NCBI RefSeq assembly: GCF_002929555.1
Contig: NZ_PJJP01000027.1
Span: forward strand, 25,217-89,216
Direction of reading: 5' to 3'
Source of the DNA: Cryobacterium sp. N22
GTDB lineage: Bacteria > Actinomycetota > Actinomycetes > Actinomycetales > Microbacteriaceae
DNA length: 64,000 nt
Shown: piece after piece, positions 50,913 through 59,816 of the stretch
Layout of the letters: every line of letters starts with the position of its first letter
How positions within the stretch are numbered: position 1 is the stretch's first letter
Notes under the pieces: model-generated
The model's input: only the letters and a program-made list of their open reading frames with translations
Told to the model about the DNA's origin: nothing
Databases searched by the model: none
Position numbers and translations under genes: made by a program

Positions 50913-51908
50913 ATGAAGAAATTCGTCAATGATCCGAAGCAGTACGTCCCGGAGATGCTCAAGGGCATCGCGCTGGCCAACCCCGACACCCTCAGGTACG
51001 TGCCCGCGTACAACCTGATCATGCGCGCCGACAGCCCCAACCCCGACCGGGTGTCGATCATCCAGGGCTCGGGCTCCGGGCACGAACCGGCGCACGTGAT
51101 GACGGTCGGCAGGGGCATGCTCGACGCGGCCTGCCCCGGCGACGTGTTCTCCGCACCGCCCATGGACTACGTGTACGAGACCACCAAGCTGCTGGCCTCG
51201 CCCAAGGGCGTGCTGCTGCTGGTGAACAACTACACCGGCGACCGGATGGCCTTCGAGATGGCGCAGGAGCTCAGCGCCGCCGACGGAGTGAAGGTGAAGA
51301 CCCTGTTCATCGACGATGACGTCGCCGTGCAGGACTCCACCTACACGGTGGGCCGGCGCGGGGTGGCGGGCAACTTCTTCGTGATGAAGGCCGTCGGCGC
51401 CGCCGCCGAGCAGGGCGCGGACCTGGACGAGCTGGTACGGATCGGGGAGAAGGTCGACAGCGTCACCCGCACCATGGGGATCGCCCTCACCTCCTGCACC
51501 CCGCCGGCGAAGGGCTCACCGCTGTTCGAACTCGGCGACGACGAGATCGAGGTGGGTGTGGGCATCCACGGCGAGCCCGGACGGCGCCGGGCGAAGCTCA
51601 CCACGGCGAACGAGATGACCGACGAGATGCTGGATGCCGTCGTGAAGGACCTGCCCTATGCGGCCGGCGACAGGGTGGCTCTGATGATCAACGGGCTCGG
51701 CGGCACCCCGATCAGCGAGCTCTACATCCTGTTCGGGCGGGCACACGAGCGGCTCACCGAGCTGGGCATCACGGTGGGACGCAGCTACGTGGGCGAATAC
51801 TGCACCTCGCTCGACATGGCGGGGGCGTCGCTCACCCTGGTGCGGCTCGACGACGAGATCGAAGCACTGCTGGCGGCGCCGGCCGAGATCGCGGCGCGAG
51901 TGTTCTAG
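50913..51908 (+). CDS. dhaK: Dihydroxyacetone kinase subunit K-like
   Basis: A 331-aa substrate-binding subunit. The His that forms a hemiaminal with the keto substrate is about 219 in GVGIHGEPG (His218 in E. coli numbering). GSGSGHEPAHVMTVGRGML, FSAPPMDYVYE and NNYTGDRMAFEMA are conserved. With the aldolase and phosphatase in one operon the substrate may be dihydroxyacetone or a tetrulose; mycobacterial homologues act on erythrulose. ATG 50913 has a strong ribosome site. Confidence 0.88.
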   Translation: MKKFVNDPKQYVPEMLKGIALANPDTLRYVPAYNLIMRADSPNPDRVSIIQGSGSGHEPAHVMTVGRGMLDAACPGDVFSAPPMDYVYETTKLLASPKGVLLLVNNYTGDRMAFEMAQELSAADGVKVKTLFIDDDVAVQDSTYTVGRRGVAGNFFVMKAVGAAAEQGADLDELVRIGEKVDSVTRTMGIALTSCTPPAKGSPLFELGDDEIEVGVGIHGEPGRRRAKLTTANEMTDEMLDAVVKDLPYAAGDRVALMINGLGGTPISELYILFGRAHERLTELGITVGRSYVGEYCTSLDMAGASLTLVRLDDEIEALLAAPAEIAARVF

Positions 51909-51997
51909 CCGCGCTCGGTAGTGGGCCGGGCCCGGGTGCGGGCCCGGCTTCCGGCGCCGTTCCGCACGAGCGCACGCGGTGCCGCTACTCTGTGGGC

Positions 51998-52675
51998 ATG
52001 AGTGAGACTCCCAGGGACTGGTCAGACACGCTTTACGCCTTCGACACGGCCACGAGGTGGTTCGTCGCCGTGACACGCGGCATCGCCGAGCGTGCCGCCG
52101 GTGATCCCGAGGTCTGGGCGCAGCTGGGGTTGGGTGAGTGGAGCGTGCGCGACCTCGTCGGGCACACCAGCCGGGCCCTCTCCACCGTTGAGGCCTACCT
52201 CGACCTCGCGGCTGAGGAAGACGCCGCCGGCGTCGCCGCCCCCATCGAGGTGACCTCGCCGGCGGCCTACTTCGAGCGCGCGCTCGCCGCGGGAACCCCC
52301 GAGGTGATCGCCCAGCGCGGCCGCGAGACCGCCGCCACCCTCGGCGCCCAGCCCGACGTCGCGGTTGCGGCGCTCGCCGCCCGGGTGCTGGCGCGGGTGG
52401 CCACCCTCGACGGTTCAGAGCCCGCCGATACGCCGGCCGGGCGCATCCGCATCGCCGAGTACCTGCCGTCGCGCACCGTGGAACTCACCGTGCACACCAG
52501 CGACCTGCTGCAGAGCCAGGGGGTGCCGGCCGCCGAGCAAACGGTGCCGGAGCCCGCCGCCGCCGCGACCCTGCACGTGCTCGCCGACCTGGCCGCCCAT
52601 AAGGGCCTGGCCGCGCCCCTGCTGCGCGCCGCCACCGGCCGCGCCCCGCTGCCCGCCGGGTTCTCCGTGCTCTGA
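51998..52675 (+). CDS. DinB/maleylpyruvate-isomerase-fold protein (TIGR03083 type)
   Basis: A 225-aa helical-bundle protein of the mycothiol-dependent maleylpyruvate isomerase superfamily: GEWSVRDLVGHTSRALSTVEAYL with the first metal His and EYLPSRTVELTVHTSDLLQ with the later one. Activity is not predictable; many members use mycothiol. ATG 51998, not GTG 51992, is chosen: TACTCT (51986-51991) ends 6 nt before it, so the mRNA is leaderless. Confidence 0.82.
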   Translation: MSETPRDWSDTLYAFDTATRWFVAVTRGIAERAAGDPEVWAQLGLGEWSVRDLVGHTSRALSTVEAYLDLAAEEDAAGVAAPIEVTSPAAYFERALAAGTPEVIAQRGRETAATLGAQPDVAVAALAARVLARVATLDGSEPADTPAGRIRIAEYLPSRTVELTVHTSDLLQSQGVPAAEQTVPEPAAAATLHVLADLAAHKGLAAPLLRAATGRAPLPAGFSVL

Positions 52676-52979
52676 GCTGCCCGGTTTGGCCGTGCCGTGG
52701 CCTGTGCCTCGTCTCATGGCGCAGGAACTTTCTCGTGGCGCAGGTAAATCGGCCCATTAACCTGCGCCGCGAGCACTAACCTGCGCCGCGAGGCATATGG
52801 TGCGCCGCGAGCGCTGACGCGTGCCCTGAAGGCACGGCGGCATGCCGCCGTGGCCCGTGTTGGTCCCCGCGGCACGTGTTGTTCTCGGCGGCCCGCGTTG
52901 GAACACGTGCCGGCGGGACACACACGTGCCGCGGGAGCGAAGGTGTGCCGCGAGGGGCGGCCGGACCTCGCCGGCCCGG
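52676..52979. repeat. Repeat-rich intergenic region, family D copy (left flank of the giant gene)
   Basis: No gene is seen. From 52712 to 52812 there are five copies of a 14-15-nt motif: CTCATGGCGCAGG and CTCGTGGCGCAGGT, then three copies of the complement (ACCTGCGCCGCGAG and variants), forming hairpins. A 23-bp stretch (52770-52792) recurs with one mismatch at 58644-58666. The rest (52813-52979) holds smaller palindromes around CACGTGCCG. Confidence 0.75.
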
Positions 52980-55900
52980 CTACGCCAGCGCGGCCGCCTC
53001 GTGCGCCTGTCGGGCGGCGTCGAGGGCGTCGAGCTTCTCGGCGAGACGGTCCAGCACCGCGTCGCGGTCGCCGAGCCACTCGGGCAACCACACCCGCTCC
53101 ACCGCCGGCCAGCCCATCAGCCTGGACAGCACCTCGACGGGCAGGCCGTCGCGGTCCGAGACCGTGCGGCGGGCGGCCCAGGTGGGGCCGTCGAGCAGCA
53201 CGGCCATCACCGGATGCCCGGGCGCCCCCGCCGTGGCCACGCTGAGGTCCACCCGGAAGTCGGAGAGACCGACATCCGCCTGCACCGCGAAACCACGCTC
53301 ACGCAGGTCCTCGGCGATCTCCTCCCGGTGCCGGTCCAGAGCCCCCGACTGGCGCAGCGGGCTGGCGAGCCCGTCGGAGCCGCCGGCGGCCAGATCCAGG
53401 TATGCCCGCAGGTCCTTCACCCCGGCCGAGATGGTCTCCTCGGCGCGCAGGTCGGCGGGCGCGAAGCTGCTGAACACGATCACCTGGCGCCTGGCCCTGG
53501 TGATGGCTACGTTCAGGCGCCGCTCGCCGCCGGGCAGGTTGAGCGGACCGAAGTTCAGCGGCAGCCGGCCGGAGGCATCCGCGCTGAACGCCGTGGAGAA
53601 CAGGATGGTGTCGCGCTCGTCGCCCTGCACGTTCTCCAGGTTCTTCACGAACAGGCCGTCAGCGTCGGAGTCGAGGGCGTGCACGATGCGCTCGTCGCCG
53701 CTGTCGCGGAGGCTGCCCTCGATGAGGGCGCGCTGCTGCACGTTGAAGGTGATCACACCGATGGACGGGGTGTCCTCGGGGTCCGCGGCGAACCGGGCCA
53801 GGATCTCGGCCACGATGGCTTCGGCCTCGACCGGGTTGGTGCGCAGCGACGTGCCCGTGCCACTGCGGAGGAACTGGCCGTCGACCCTGCGGAGGCTCAC
53901 GCCGTAGCCCGCGGAGCCGGAGCCGGGCTCGGAGCCGGCAACCGTGCCCGCACCGTGGTGCGGAGCCGGGAACGACGACAACCGGTCACGGTAGTACGCC
54001 CGGTTACTGAAGGCGATCAGCGATTCGTCCTGGCTGCGGTAGTGCCACGACAACCACTTGCTGGGCACCTGGGCCTGCACGCACTCCGACAGGATCGACT
54101 CCTCGTCGCGCACGAACTCGAGGGTGTCGCCGTCCTCCTCGCCGGAACCGATGGTCGACTCCGCGAACGAGGTGGGCGGCATCTGCTTGCTGTCACCGAC
54201 CACGACAACGGACCGGGCGCGGCCCATGGCGCCGACCGCATCGGAGACCCGCACCTGAGAGGCCTCGTCGAAGACCACGATGTCGAACAGGCCGGCCTGG
54301 GCGGGGAAGAACCTGGCCACCGACTCCGGGCTCATCAGCATGCACGGCAGGATGTCCGTGATCAGGTCGCCGAACTCGTGCATGAGCTCGCGCACCCCCA
54401 TGCCGCCGCGCTGCCGATCCAGCTGCCGTTTGAGCAGGCCGAGCCGGGCGGCCGTCTCCGGCGCCGGGGTCCCTGTCGTGTCACTCGCGGTGTCCGGGGC
54501 GGCACCGATGGTGCGTCGCCGTAACACGCTGTACGGGATGAAGGTGGGCAGGTGCCGGCGCACCGCACCGGATGACGTGGTGAAGCGGGTGATCGAACGG
54601 TTCTGGGCGGCGGCGTCGAACTGGTCCAGGGTGGTCGCCTGTCCGCGTTCGGCGACGGATGCGGTGGCGAGACCCTTCTCGAACGCCAGGCCGGCGTCGT
54701 CGGCGTCGACCTCGCCGCGGAGCACCGCCGTGTGCGCGGCCGTGAGCCCGAGCCGCGCCAGCGGTTCGAGGTGCTCGAGCAGGGCGATCCACCGGGTGAG
54801 GGTGGGCAGCCCCGGTGCCTGGGCGTCCCGTTCCTCGCGGCCGCGGGACCAGACGGCGACGAGGCCGCCGTCCGCGGCCCACCCGGCGATGGCGGCCGGT
54901 CCCGCGCCGGTGGCCCTCATCACCGCCTGCAGGGCGAGGAGCGCACGGTTCAGCGCGGTGGCGAGCGCCGGATCGGGCTCGGCGGTGGCGTCGAGGTAGC
55001 CGCGCAGGGCCGCCACGAACTCGTCGCTGAGGTCGCGGTGCTCCGACGCGACGACGCCACCGGCCCAGCGCAGCCAGGCGAGGCGGGCGGCCAGTTCGTC
55101 ACGGCCGGTCTGGCCGGTCGGCACGGTGTGCCCGGTTTGCGCCGGCGGGGCCTGGTCGGCGCCGACGAGGGGGTTCCAGTCGTCCGCGATGGTCACGCCG
55201 TCGACGGCTCGCACCCCGGCGCGCAGGGCATGCAGCTGGGCCTGGCTGTCGGCGAGCTGGCCGGTGACGGTGGAGAGGGAGCCGAGGGGCACCTTCGCCC
55301 CGGACCGCACCTCGGCGGCCAGCCGCGCGAGCACGGCCTTCCGGCGGCCGCGGCGACCGAAGAAGCTCGAGACATCCGCCGCCTGCGCGTCCCGGTGCAG
55401 GGCCGCGGCGTCCAGCCGCAGGGCACCGGGTTCGAGCACGGTCAACGCCGGGTGCTCGGCCTGCACGAACGTGCCGGTGGCCTGCTCGGCGGCCGCCGCT
55501 GCCGCGGCCCAGTCCGGGGAACGGGTGCCGTCCAGAGTGGCCAGCGGCACCCGGTCCGCGGCGGCGAGACCGCTCAGCGTGACGAATTCGGTGGGACTCG
55601 CCGCCGCGGCCACGACGCTCGCGGCGGCGCCAGACCCGCCAGACCCGGCCGTCTCGTCGGCGCGGGGGAGCGCGGCCAGGGCCTCGTCCAGCTCCAGCGC
55701 GGCGCGGGCCACGGTCGCCAGGTCGAGGGGGGTGGCGGGCGGCGTGGTGATGAACGCCCACGGATGCTGCGGCCGCGGCCGGGCCGGATCGGTCACCTCG
55801 GGCAGGTCCCGCAGCATCCGCCGCAGCTCGTCGAGCTCGTCGGTCGTGATGCGGGCGGGCAGGTCGGCCGGCACGGGCAGGGCCCGCACGTCGTCGTCGG

Positions 55901-58436
55901 CCGTGAGTTGCGCGGTGCGGGCGGAGTAGAACGACAGGCCGGCGCCGTTCTGTTCGTGCAACCGGTCGGTGTACCTGGCCAGGCTGCGCCGGGCGGTGCC
56001 GAGCACGTCGAGGTCGTTCTTCAGCCCCTGGCCGTCCACCGTCACCTCGTGCTCGAGGGCCTGCCGGATCTGGGCCCGCACGGCGGCGGGTTTGCTGGCC
56101 TTGTCGTGCAGGTCGAGGGCGAATGGGCCCATGCCCACCTCGTTCAGCCGGGCCTGCACCACCTGTAGGGCGGCACGCTTCTCGGCGACGAACAGCACCT
56201 TCTTGCCCTCGTAGACGGCCCGGGTGAGCAGGTTGGTGATGGTCTGCGACTTACCGGTACCGGGTGGGCCCTCGAGCACGAAGGTGCGCTCGGCGATGGC
56301 CTCGGCCACGGCGGCCAGCTGCGACGAGTCGCCGGGCACCGGGCACTCGGCGCCGAGGGCGTCGAGGTCGGCGGGCGCCGGCAGGGCCACCGGGTCGACG
56401 AACGGCTGGGTGGGGGTGTGCACGAGGTGGCTCACCAGCGAGTTCTCGGCCAGCGTCTGCCAGTTCTCGTCGAGGTCCTTCCAGAGCCGGAACTTGGCGA
56501 ACTGCAGGATCGACAGGTCGAGGGTCTCCTCCACCCGGAACGGCAGCCCGGCCGCCAGCAGCGCCTCGCGGGTGGCGCGGAACGCGGCGGCCAGGTCGAT
56601 GCCGGCCGTGTCGCCCGTTGTGTCGGCGGCCGGGGTCGCCAGGCCGTCGATCGTGAGGCCGTGCAGCTGCCGGAGCTTCTCGAGCAGGCAGTAGTTGGGC
56701 GTGGACGCCCCGGCCTCATCGAGCCGCACCCTGTAGTCGCCGCCGCGGCCGGCCGGTTCGAGCACCACGGGAACGAGCACCAGGGGGCTGCGGAGTTCCC
56801 GGTCGTTGGCGGTCCAGACCAGCGAGCCGAAGGCCAGGTAGAGGTTGTTGGCGCCGGTCTCCTGCACCACGGTGCGGGCCTTGTAGGCCAGCGCCCGCAG
56901 CTTGGCGGCGTAGGCGGCGTCGGTGACGTCCGCGTACACGGCCTTCTTGTCGGCGAGCACCGCCGCAAGCTGGTCGACGGGCAGGTCCCGGCCGAACCGG
57001 ATGCCGCGCTCCCGGTCGGTCGTCGACATCCGGTCGGCGGGCAGCAGGGTTAGCCCGGTGCCGCCGGTGACGAGGTCTTCGACGCCGGCCAGGTGCTGGT
57101 CCGGCACCGTGAGGGCGAGGGCGCCGCGTTCGGTGAAGTTGATCAGCCGGTTGCGCAGGCTCAGGTCGAGCAGGGCGTTCTTCCACTGGGTGATTCGGGG
57201 CGGTGTGATCCGGGGCGGGGTGATGGGGGCAGGGGTGCCCGAGGACCGGCCGGACGGGGCGCCGGCGGCATCCGTCCCGGCCGTCACGCCGGAGCCACCG
57301 GGCGAGACGACCGCCGGCCGGTACTCGGTGACGATCACGGTGCCGTCGACGGTCACGGTGCGCGCCGGCAACGGCAGGATGTGGGTACGCCGCGCCTGCA
57401 CCACGTCGACCACGCCGATCACGGTGCTCAGGTCGGCGAGCCACTCCAGGTAGGGGGAGCGCTGGGCCTGCGCGAAGGTGACCGGTGTGCCGGCACCATG
57501 ATCGGTGACCCGGGTGGTCTCCACGAGCCGGATCAGGTCGAGGTCGATGAGGTTGATCACCTCGGCCACGTCGGTGAGCGCGGGCGCGCCGAGGGTCTCC
57601 TCTTCGCGCCAGTAGCCGAGGAACGCGTGCCCGGCGACCACCCAGAGCAGCGGATGCAGCCCGGCCTGCTCGAGGGCGGCGGCCATCACGACGGCGGTGT
57701 CGAGGCAGGTGCCCACGCCGCCGGACAGGCCGCCGTCGGCGGCGGTGCCCAGCACTTCGCCGGGCGTGCGCACCTTCTGGCCGTCGTCGGACCAGCTGGC
57801 CGGCGGGGTGGCGTAGCGGATGCCGCGGGCTCGCATGGCCACGAACACCGCCTCGACCACCTGGTCGACCCTGTCGGGGCCCGACTGGTAGCCGGGCATC
57901 GCCGCCGAGCCGGTGCGGGCCTCGAGCGCGGCGGCGGCCTCGGCCAGTAGCGTGGCGATCTCGGGGTGATTGGGCAGCACATGCGCGGAGAGCATCTCCA
58001 GCGCCAGGTCCACCGGCTGGGCGATCCACTGCTGGGCGGCGAGCAACTGGATGGGCTCGCCGGCCTCCGCCACGGCGACGCCGTCGATGAGCAGGCTGGC
58101 CCGAATCTCGGCCGGCCGCTGCTCCTCGATGAGCAGCATGGCGGCGGGGTCGACGGTCAGGGAGACATCCGTGAAGGTGGCGGTGCGCTCGGCGGCGAGG
58201 TCCACAAGCAGGTCGCGGGCGGTGCCGAGGGTGTCGCCGGCGCTGAGCACCTCGAGCCGCAGCACGGCCTCCCGCACGGCGGGCCCACGGTTGTCGACGC
58301 CCACCCGGCCGACCACGTTGATGCGGCTGTGCGCCAGGGCGTAGCTGAGCACCGGCGTTGCGGTGAGCGAGAGGGTGATGTCGCCGGCCGGGATGCTCGA
58401 GGGCTGGGCGCTCTGGTCCACGGTGTTCGATGCCAT
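52980..58436 (-). CDS. Giant transglutaminase-like / DUF4011 / SF1 helicase / Vsr-like endonuclease protein
   Basis: An 1818-aa multidomain protein. In order: an N-terminal beta-rich region (about 15-150); a transglutaminase-like fold with Cys244 (GGVGTCLDTAV), His270 (AGHAFLGYW) and an Asp near 298-300; a DUF4011 segment (about 412-455, WKNALLDLSLRNRLINF); SF1 helicase lobes with Walker A GPPGTGKSQT (about 722), Walker B VVFDEASQV (about 1386), GDSKQMPPT, WHYRSQDE and LNVAITRARRQ; and a C-terminal Vsr/MTES_1575-type nuclease (about 1700-1810; FRVDLSV, MAVLLDG, TVSDRDGLPVEVL). This layout resembles the DUF4011-helicase-Vsr genes linked to phage defence (Hhe-like). ATG 58436 follows GAGGAG by about 9 nt. 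Confidence 0.85.
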   Translation of the reverse strand: MASNTVDQSAQPSSIPAGDITLSLTATPVLSYALAHSRINVVGRVGVDNRGPAVREAVLRLEVLSAGDTLGTARDLLVDLAAERTATFTDVSLTVDPAAMLLIEEQRPAEIRASLLIDGVAVAEAGEPIQLLAAQQWIAQPVDLALEMLSAHVLPNHPEIATLLAEAAAALEARTGSAAMPGYQSGPDRVDQVVEAVFVAMRARGIRYATPPASWSDDGQKVRTPGEVLGTAADGGLSGGVGTCLDTAVVMAAALEQAGLHPLLWVVAGHAFLGYWREEETLGAPALTDVAEVINLIDLDLIRLVETTRVTDHGAGTPVTFAQAQRSPYLEWLADLSTVIGVVDVVQARRTHILPLPARTVTVDGTVIVTEYRPAVVSPGGSGVTAGTDAAGAPSGRSSGTPAPITPPRITPPRITQWKNALLDLSLRNRLINFTERGALALTVPDQHLAGVEDLVTGGTGLTLLPADRMSTTDRERGIRFGRDLPVDQLAAVLADKKAVYADVTDAAYAAKLRALAYKARTVVQETGANNLYLAFGSLVWTANDRELRSPLVLVPVVLEPAGRGGDYRVRLDEAGASTPNYCLLEKLRQLHGLTIDGLATPAADTTGDTAGIDLAAAFRATREALLAAGLPFRVEETLDLSILQFAKFRLWKDLDENWQTLAENSLVSHLVHTPTQPFVDPVALPAPADLDALGAECPVPGDSSQLAAVAEAIAERTFVLEGPPGTGKSQTITNLLTRAVYEGKKVLFVAEKRAALQVVQARLNEVGMGPFALDLHDKASKPAAVRAQIRQALEHEVTVDGQGLKNDLDVLGTARRSLARYTDRLHEQNGAGLSFYSARTAQLTADDDVRALPVPADLPARITTDELDELRRMLRDLPEVTDPARPRPQHPWAFITTPPATPLDLATVARAALELDEALAALPRADETAGSGGSGAAASVVAAAASPTEFVTLSGLAAADRVPLATLDGTRSPDWAAAAAAAEQATGTFVQAEHPALTVLEPGALRLDAAALHRDAQAADVSSFFGRRGRRKAVLARLAAEVRSGAKVPLGSLSTVTGQLADSQAQLHALRAGVRAVDGVTIADDWNPLVGADQAPPAQTGHTVPTGQTGRDELAARLAWLRWAGGVVASEHRDLSDEFVAALRGYLDATAEPDPALATALNRALLALQAVMRATGAGPAAIAGWAADGGLVAVWSRGREERDAQAPGLPTLTRWIALLEHLEPLARLGLTAAHTAVLRGEVDADDAGLAFEKGLATASVAERGQATTLDQFDAAAQNRSITRFTTSSGAVRRHLPTFIPYSVLRRRTIGAAPDTASDTTGTPAPETAARLGLLKRQLDRQRGGMGVRELMHEFGDLITDILPCMLMSPESVARFFPAQAGLFDIVVFDEASQVRVSDAVGAMGRARSVVVVGDSKQMPPTSFAESTIGSGEEDGDTLEFVRDEESILSECVQAQVPSKWLSWHYRSQDESLIAFSNRAYYRDRLSSFPAPHHGAGTVAGSEPGSGSAGYGVSLRRVDGQFLRSGTGTSLRTNPVEAEAIVAEILARFAADPEDTPSIGVITFNVQQRALIEGSLRDSGDERIVHALDSDADGLFVKNLENVQGDERDTILFSTAFSADASGRLPLNFGPLNLPGGERRLNVAITRARRQVIVFSSFAPADLRAEETISAGVKDLRAYLDLAAGGSDGLASPLRQSGALDRHREEIAEDLRERGFAVQADVGLSDFRVDLSVATAGAPGHPVMAVLLDGPTWAARRTVSDRDGLPVEVLSRLMGWPAVERVWLPEWLGDRDAVLDRLAEKLDALDAARQAHEAAALA

Positions 58437-58723
58437 CGGAAGTGCTCCTCGTGTCGCCGGTTGCTGCTGGTGCTGCGCATGTGCCCCGCGCGGGGGACTA
58501 TTCAATCATCGGCGAGTGTGGGCCCGACCCGGCGCACCCCGTGCCCGAACGCACCGGTGTGTCTCGTCTCGTGGCACACCATCCGTCTCGTGGCGCACCT
58601 TGTTTCTCGTGGCGCACCTTATGCACGCAGATATCCTGGGCCACGAGCACTAACCTGCGCCACGAGACGCCCGCCCGCCAACCGGGGGGAGCACCCGATC
58701 CGAACGGGGCGGCCGAACTCTGC
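58437..58723. repeat. Repeat-rich intergenic region, family D copy (right flank of the giant gene)
   Basis: No gene is seen. From 58562 to 58667 there are three direct copies of CTCGTGGCNCACC and two of the complement (CCACGAG; ACCTGCGCCACGAG). The 23-bp stretch 58644-58666 matches 52770-52792 at 22 positions in the same orientation. The promoter of rpsO follows. Confidence 0.75.
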
Positions 58724-58729
58724 TAAGAT
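58724..58729 (+). promoter_or_regulatory. -10 box of rpsO
   Basis: TAAGAT, about 83 nt before the start codon, gives a leader long enough for the S15 autoregulation that is known in other bacteria. No clear -35 box is seen. Confidence 0.5.
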
Positions 58730-58818
58730 CTTGAGGTTGCCGTTCAACGGCCGCGGATAAAGAGAGCTCAGGCATTCTGCCCCGAGCACCGCGCAGTGAG
58801 AGAAAGGGGATCCCATCT

Positions 58819-59088
58819 ATGGCACTCGAAGCTAATGCTAAGAAGGCGATCATCGAAAAGTACGCTACCCACCCGGGCGACACGGGTTCCCCCGAAGTCC
58901 AGATTGCAATGCTCACGCAGCGCATTCTCGACCTCACGGAGCACCTCAAAGAGCACAAGCACGACCACCACTCGCGTCGTGGCCTGCTCCTCCTGGTTGG
59001 TCAGCGTCGCCGTCTGCTCGGCTACCTGTCCGACGTGGACATCAGCCGCTACCGCTCGCTCATCGAGCGTCTCGGCCTGCGCCGCTAG
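58819..59088 (+). CDS. rpsO: 30S ribosomal protein S15
   Basis: An 89-aa protein with the full S15 pattern: [36 protein letters not shown] and [20 protein letters not shown]. It binds 16S rRNA helices 20-22 early in 30S assembly. AGAAAGGGG gives the ribosome site. Codon use is less GC-rich than in its neighbours, as expected for a highly expressed gene. A textbook terminator follows; pnp, its usual neighbour, is not within the window. Confidence 0.98.
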   Translation: MALEANAKKAIIEKYATHPGDTGSPEVQIAMLTQRILDLTEHLKEHKHDHHSRRGLLLLVGQRRRLLGYLSDVDISRYRSLIERLGLRR

Positions 59089-59128
59089 GTAGTAGCCGAA
59101 TGGTTCGCTGATAACGCGATCTTCTTCG

Positions 59129-59166
59129 AAACGGGCCGTCACCTTCGGGTGGCGGCCCGTTTTGTG
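59129..59166 (+). terminator. Strong intrinsic terminator of rpsO
   Basis: Arms 59129-59143 and 59148-59162 pair over 15 bp (one G-U) around a TTCG tetraloop and run into TTTTGTG. The symmetric A-run on the left makes it usable in both directions, for the convergent HTH gene too. Confidence 0.92.
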
Positions 59167-59183
59167 TCCCCGGATGCGCGCGG

Positions 59184-59816
59184 TCAGGCCGGCTCGGCCG
59201 GCGCGTCGAGTGCCCGGGTGAAATAGCCCCAGGGGAACGTCGTCTCGCCCACCAGGCGCCAGCCCTCTGCCTCGAGGTGTCGCCTGGCCACGTTTCCCGG
59301 TGTCCACAGCAGCCGGCGGTGCTCCCATTGCCGGTCAGAGGCTTCCAGCACGTGGTACAGCGTGCCGTAATCCACGACATGCCAGCCGCGGCGGCCCTCG
59401 ATCGCCAGGATGGCCATCTCGTCGAACGCGGTGACCGGGCTGAGCACCTTGCGGCGCGGATGCCCAGGCTCGCCATCGTGTGCGATCGCGGCCGGGCCGG
59501 CGGAGCCTGGTTGGCTCGCCGCGGAGAACCGCTGCTGGGCGGCCTGCCGGCTCACCCCAAGCACCCTGCCCAGGGCATCCCAGCTGTGCCCGGCGGTCCG
59601 CGCGCCGTTGATCGAGTCCCGCAGCAGCCGGCTGGTCTCCTCCGCGGCGGTGCGGCTGGCACCGACAAGACGGAGGTACGCATCCGGGTCGCTCTCGAGG
59701 TCGGCGCGGAGACCGGCCGGGGTGCCGAGCACCGCTTCGGCGATGGCATCCCGAACCGCCGCGGCCTCAGCGGCCGTCAGCGACGCCGGTGAATGTTCGG
59801 GTGTCGGTGCCGTCAT
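59184..59816 (-). CDS. HTH-domain protein of unknown function
   Basis: A 210-aa protein. The middle has a clear helix-turn-helix (about 78-97, SWDALGRVLGVSRQAAQQRF) preceded by a helical region. The C-terminal half (about 115-205) is rich in aromatics (AILAIEGRRGWHVVDYGTLYH, WEHRRLLWTPGNVARRH, FPWGYFTRAL) and unknown to me. It overlaps the small membrane gene by 4 nt, so the two form an operon. It may bind the two palindromes at the operon start (inference). Confidence 0.75.
   Translation of the reverse strand: MTAPTPEHSPASLTAAEAAAVRDAIAEAVLGTPAGLRADLESDPDAYLRLVGASRTAAEETSRLLRDSINGARTAGHSWDALGRVLGVSRQAAQQRFSAASQPGSAGPAAIAHDGEPGHPRRKVLSPVTAFDEMAILAIEGRRGWHVVDYGTLYHVLEASDRQWEHRRLLWTPGNVARRHLEAEGWRLVGETTFPWGYFTRALDAPAEPA

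Noticed and set aside
52712..52812. Possible CRISPR repeats or tRNA remnant at the family D cluster
   Set aside because: Motifs are 14-15 nt in both orientations with 2-20-nt gaps; no cloverleaf and no T-loop sequence is seen.
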